This document shows, in pieces, positions 60,769 through 64,000 of a stretch of DNA of 64,000 nucleotides. The stretch is from Alphaproteobacteria bacterium. Lineage in GTDB: Bacteria; Pseudomonadota; Alphaproteobacteria; UBA8366. Positions within the stretch are counted from its first letter, which is position 1. Each line of letters opens with the position of its first letter. The position numbers were made by a program, and so were the translations under genes. The notes below the pieces were generated by a model, which had not been told where the DNA came from, did no database searches, and saw only the letters and a program-made list of their open reading frames with translations. The stretch is from the NCBI GenBank assembly GCA_028281325.1, contig JANQKC010000027.1:62001-126000 (forward strand), in the 5' to 3' direction.

Positions 60769-61683
60769 TCACGCCGCGTCCCCATCCTTCCAGTAAACGC
60801 CGAGCGCATGCCGACGGTCATGAAAGCGTTCGATATTGGCGACCGCGGCGGCGTCCGCATCGGCAATGACAAACGCGATGAGCGTCTCAAGGAAGGCGGA
60901 AACCGCGACGGTCGATGTGAAAAATTGCGGCGTCTGCGTCGGGATCACGAAGCGGTGTTTCGCATGGGTCAGGATCGGCGCCGCCGGACTGTCGGACATG
61001 CCGATCACCGTCACGCCTTGGTCGAGGGCCTGACGGACCGCCTCGACCACCTCGCGCCGGTAAGGCTTGAACGTCATGGCCAACAGCACATCGCCCGCCC
61101 GTGCCTGCACCAGGCCGTCGATCGGCAGGGAGCCGTCCTGGGGAATCGCCGTTACGTTGCCGATCGCCATGCCCGCCAGATAAGCGAAGTTCCGGGCGAA
61201 AACATTGGCGATGCCAACGCCGAGAACGTGCGTGGCGCGCGCCGCGGCGATGTCTTTTGCGGCGGCCCTCATCGCGCCGGCATCGGTACCGGCGAACATG
61301 CCTTCCACGTTGCCGATCGCCGCTTCCGCCATATCGCCATAGAGACCGCTCAGCGCCCCGCCCTTGGCGAGCGACTGCAACCATCTTGCACGGTCTGGAA
61401 AGTTCTCCCGCCCGGCAATGATCTCCGCCCGGAAGGGTTTACGGAAGCTCTCGTAACCGTCGAACCCGATCGTTCGCGCCATACGGACAAGTGTATTCGG
61501 CTTGACCTTGGCGGCTCCGGCAATCTCGCGCGTCGAACTGACGCCGATGGCGCTCGGGTTCTCGAGGATATAGGTCGCCGCCTTGCGGAGTTCGGGCGTC
61601 AGCGACTCGAAACGGGCAGCAAGATGGTCCAAAACCTGTTCGGGCCGCCATGTTTTGGTGGATTGAACAATTGTACTATCCAT
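60769..61683 (-). CDS. RpiR (MurR/RpiR) family transcriptional regulator
   Basis: N-terminal HTH (LTPELRKAATYILENPSAIGVSSTREIAGAAKVKPNTLVRMARTIGFDGYESFRKPFR) and SIS domain (VLGVGIANVFARNFAYLA; GDVLLAMTFKPYRREVVEAV). Confidence 0.92.
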   Translation of the reverse strand: MDSTIVQSTKTWRPEQVLDHLAARFESLTPELRKAATYILENPSAIGVSSTREIAGAAKVKPNTLVRMARTIGFDGYESFRKPFRAEIIAGRENFPDRARWLQSLAKGGALSGLYGDMAEAAIGNVEGMFAGTDAGAMRAAAKDIAAARATHVLGVGIANVFARNFAYLAGMAIGNVTAIPQDGSLPIDGLVQARAGDVLLAMTFKPYRREVVEAVRQALDQGVTVIGMSDSPAAPILTHAKHRFVIPTQTPQFFTSTVAVSAFLETLIAFVIADADAAAVANIERFHDRRHALGVYWKDGDAA

Positions 61684-61709
61684 GGTTGACGATCGTACAT
61701 TTGTACTAT
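61667..61709. promoter_or_regulatory. paired operator candidates for the RpiR regulator
   Basis: ACAATTGTACTAT (61667-61679) and ACATTTGTACTAT (61697-61709), 30 bp apart; the second lies in the inverted repeat GTACA-TT-TGTAC. Confidence 0.5.
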
Positions 61710-61728
61710 TACCCTGTCCACCGCAATC

Positions 61729-63039
61729 GTGACAGACAATAGAAGGGTCGGACCGGTGGCTACATCCCATACATCCAATCAGCAAGACCTGATCGAACGC
61801 GCCCAAAAGGTTATGCCGGCCGGCGGCTTCGGGAATTTCGATTCCGGCGTCGTCATCCGCGAAGGAAACGGCGCGCGCATCTGGGATGAAGACGGAAACG
61901 AATATGTCGACTATCTGATCGGCTCCGGCCCGATGATCCTCGGCCACGGGCATCCGGAGGTCGTCGAGGCGGTGCAAGCCCAACTGACCAAGGGGACGAC
62001 CTTTTTCGCGAACAACGCCGCCGGCATCGAACTGGCGGAAGAGATCTGCAACGCCGTCGCCTGCGCCGACCAGGTTCGTTTCGTGTCGACGGGCGGCGAA
62101 GCGGACATGTACGCCATGCGCCTTGGACGGGCGCATACCGGACGCGACAAGATCATGAAATTCGAAGGGGGCTATCACGGCATGTCCGCGGAAGCGCAGA
62201 TGAGCCTGGCCCCCGAAAAGCTCGTCAACCTCCCGGTCGCGGTGCCGGATTCGGCCGGCATTCCCGACAGCGTCCGGGACGAGATGCTGATCGCCCCGTT
62301 CAACGATATCGATTTCGCACGGTCCCTGATCGGCGAGCATGGCGACGAGATCGCCGCCGTCATCGTCGAGCCGTTGCAGCGCGTCGTCCCCCCGGCGCCC
62401 GGCTTCCTGGAAGCCTTGCGGGAGGAATGCACCAAGCATGGTATCGTCCTGATATTCGACGAGATCGTGACCGGCTTCCGGGTCGCCTATGGCGGCGCGC
62501 AGGAACTCTACGGCGTGACGCCCGATGTCTGCACCCTGGGCAAGATCGTCGGCGGCGGTTTTCCGCTGGCGGCCATTACGGGCAAGGCCGACGTCATGGC
62601 GAATTTCGACAAGGCCAAGGTCGGCGACGATCGCTTCCTGATGCAGCACGGCACGCTGAGCGGCAATCCCGTCGCGGCCGTCGCCGGGCTGAAGACCCTG
62701 GAAATCCTGCGGCGGCCCGGACAGTACGAAAAACTCTTTGCCGCAGGCGAAACGGTCATGGGCTCGATCACATCGCACCTCAACGCCGCCGGCCACGCCC
62801 ATACGATCGCCGGCCATCCATCGCTGTTCAACGTCGTGTTCACCGATGCGCCGGTGCGGAACTACCGGGATGTCCTGAAAGGCGACACGCGCAAGCAGGC
62901 GCAGTTCGAAGCCGCGCTCCGCCGGAACGGCGTGTTCAAGTCGTCGGGAAAGACCTATATCTCGCTCGCGCTGACGGACATCGATCTCGCCCTCACCGAC
63001 GCCGCCGTCGCCGAAGCGGTCAAGGCTCTGGACGACTAA
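61729..63039 (+). CDS. class III aminotransferase (glutamate-1-semialdehyde aminomutase-like)
   Basis: GSGPMILGHGHPEVVEAV; FVSTGGEADMYAMRLGRAHTGRDKIMKFEGGYHGMS; LIFDEIVTGFRVAYGGAQ; LGKIVGGGFPLAAITGK (PLP Lys); GTG 61756 is an alternative start. Confidence 0.92.
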   Translation: MTDNRRVGPVATSHTSNQQDLIERAQKVMPAGGFGNFDSGVVIREGNGARIWDEDGNEYVDYLIGSGPMILGHGHPEVVEAVQAQLTKGTTFFANNAAGIELAEEICNAVACADQVRFVSTGGEADMYAMRLGRAHTGRDKIMKFEGGYHGMSAEAQMSLAPEKLVNLPVAVPDSAGIPDSVRDEMLIAPFNDIDFARSLIGEHGDEIAAVIVEPLQRVVPPAPGFLEALREECTKHGIVLIFDEIVTGFRVAYGGAQELYGVTPDVCTLGKIVGGGFPLAAITGKADVMANFDKAKVGDDRFLMQHGTLSGNPVAAVAGLKTLEILRRPGQYEKLFAAGETVMGSITSHLNAAGHAHTIAGHPSLFNVVFTDAPVRNYRDVLKGDTRKQAQFEAALRRNGVFKSSGKTYISLALTDIDLALTDAAVAEAVKALDD

Positions 63040-63164
63040 CGCCGGAACGCGCCGATCGCGCCCCGGCACGCATAATGCGGATTGGTTGAATTTGCCTTCC
63101 ACCGGTGGAATAACCACCTTTAGAGGAGGCCGCAGGCGCCTGGATTTGCCGGAGAAAACACGTC

Positions 63165-64000
63165 ATGTCGCAGCATAGGGTCAATCCGCCACACCTCGGC
63201 GGCGCGGTCGACGCCGCCCTCACCTTCATCGTGCCGCAGGACACGAAGCCCGTCTTCGAAAGCTCGGCCTCCACCGGCACGGTCCCGAAAATCCACTTCG
63301 AGACCGAGGATCGCGTCGTGCACATCGAAGACGTGCGCGCCAGGACGACACCGGCGTCGATCGAAAAGGAAGGCTTCGAGCTGTTGACGATCGATACCGC
63401 GGTCGACGACCTCAATGACGATGCGGCGATCGAGACGCAATACTATCCGGAAATTGAGGACATCCTGAAGAAGCGGTTCGGCGCGAGCCGGGTCGCCATC
63501 TTCGATGCCACGCGCCGTTCGGACAATGACACGGGCGCGGACAATCCGGATGGCAAACGCGGGCCCGCAACACGCGTCCACGTCGACTACACGCCCAAGA
63601 GCGGCCCGCAGCGGCTCAAGGACACCATCGGCGAGGCGGAGGGCGAGCGCGTGCTGGCGCGCGGCGCACGGGTCATTCAGGTCAACGTCTGGCGGCCGAT
63701 CAGCGGCCCGGTGCAACGGACCCCGCTCGCCCTGGCGGATGCATCGTCCATAGCAAAAAAGGAACTCATCGCGACCGATCAGGTCTTTCCGGACCGCGTC
63801 GGGGAGATTTTTCAACTGGCCTACGGTGCCGGGCAGCGTTGGTACTACGCATCCGAAATGCGCCGCGACGAGGTATTCCTGATCAAGGGGTGGGATTCGG
63901 CCGACCCCACCGGATCGCATTTCGCGCCGCACGGGGCCTTCGACCTGCCGAATACGGCGCCCGACGCCCCGCCGCGCGAAAGCATCGAAGTGCGTACCTT
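63165..64000 (+). CDS. CmcJ/NvfI-like oxidoreductase/methyltransferase-family protein, 3' truncated by window end
   Basis: open reading frame from ATG 63165 to window end, absent from the ORF track because no stop is reached; THVDYTPKSGPQR-type region (RVHVDYTPKSGPQRLKD) and VNVWRPISGPVQRTPLALADASS. Confidence 0.78.
   Translation, partial: MSQHRVNPPHLGGAVDAALTFIVPQDTKPVFESSASTGTVPKIHFETEDRVVHIEDVRARTTPASIEKEGFELLTIDTAVDDLNDDAAIETQYYPEIEDILKKRFGASRVAIFDATRRSDNDTGADNPDGKRGPATRVHVDYTPKSGPQRLKDTIGEAEGERVLARGARVIQVNVWRPISGPVQRTPLALADASSIAKKELIATDQVFPDRVGEIFQLAYGAGQRWYYASEMRRDEVFLIKGWDSADPTGSHFAPHGAFDLPNTAPDAPPRESIEVRT

Overview
The window is about 64 kb of GC-rich chromosome from an alphaproteobacterium, probably Rhodospirillales-like (inferred from GcrA, DUF2794 and the gene order). 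It is densely coding. I saw no rRNA, tRNA, CRISPR array, prophage or IS element. Housekeeping blocks: holC-pepA-lptF...lptG-lptD-surA-pdxA-rsmA with gmk-yicC; fabD-fabG-acpP-fabF-mltG; rpsF-rpsR-DUF2232-rplI-dnaB-alr-mlaE-mlaF-radA-cvpA-purF; der-bamB-TPR; gcrA; dusA. Most interesting: (1) an ECF sigma/anti-sigma locus flanked by two exported proteins, a small poly-Asp/Gly protein and a subtilase, whose predicted mature N-termini both begin with the same DDDGGDDDGG-type tract; the sigma gene and the poly-Asp gene share an identical promoter-like motif (GGAATAATT-N11-CTGTT). (2) A DprE1/DprE2/UbiA-like polyprenyl-phosphoryl-arabinose cassette sits in reverse orientation between lptF and lptG, with a perfect TTAA-N7-TTAA (CtrA-type) site upstream. 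(3) A GTTC-N7-GTTC LexA-type box overlaps the putative promoter of an uncharacterised zinc-ribbon gene. (4) Five GANTC sites fall within 93 bp upstream of a compact gcrA, followed by a 7-5-7 inverted repeat. (5) Paired operator-like repeats lie between an RpiR regulator and an aminotransferase/CmcJ-like gene pair. All product calls come from reading translated motifs; no database search was run.
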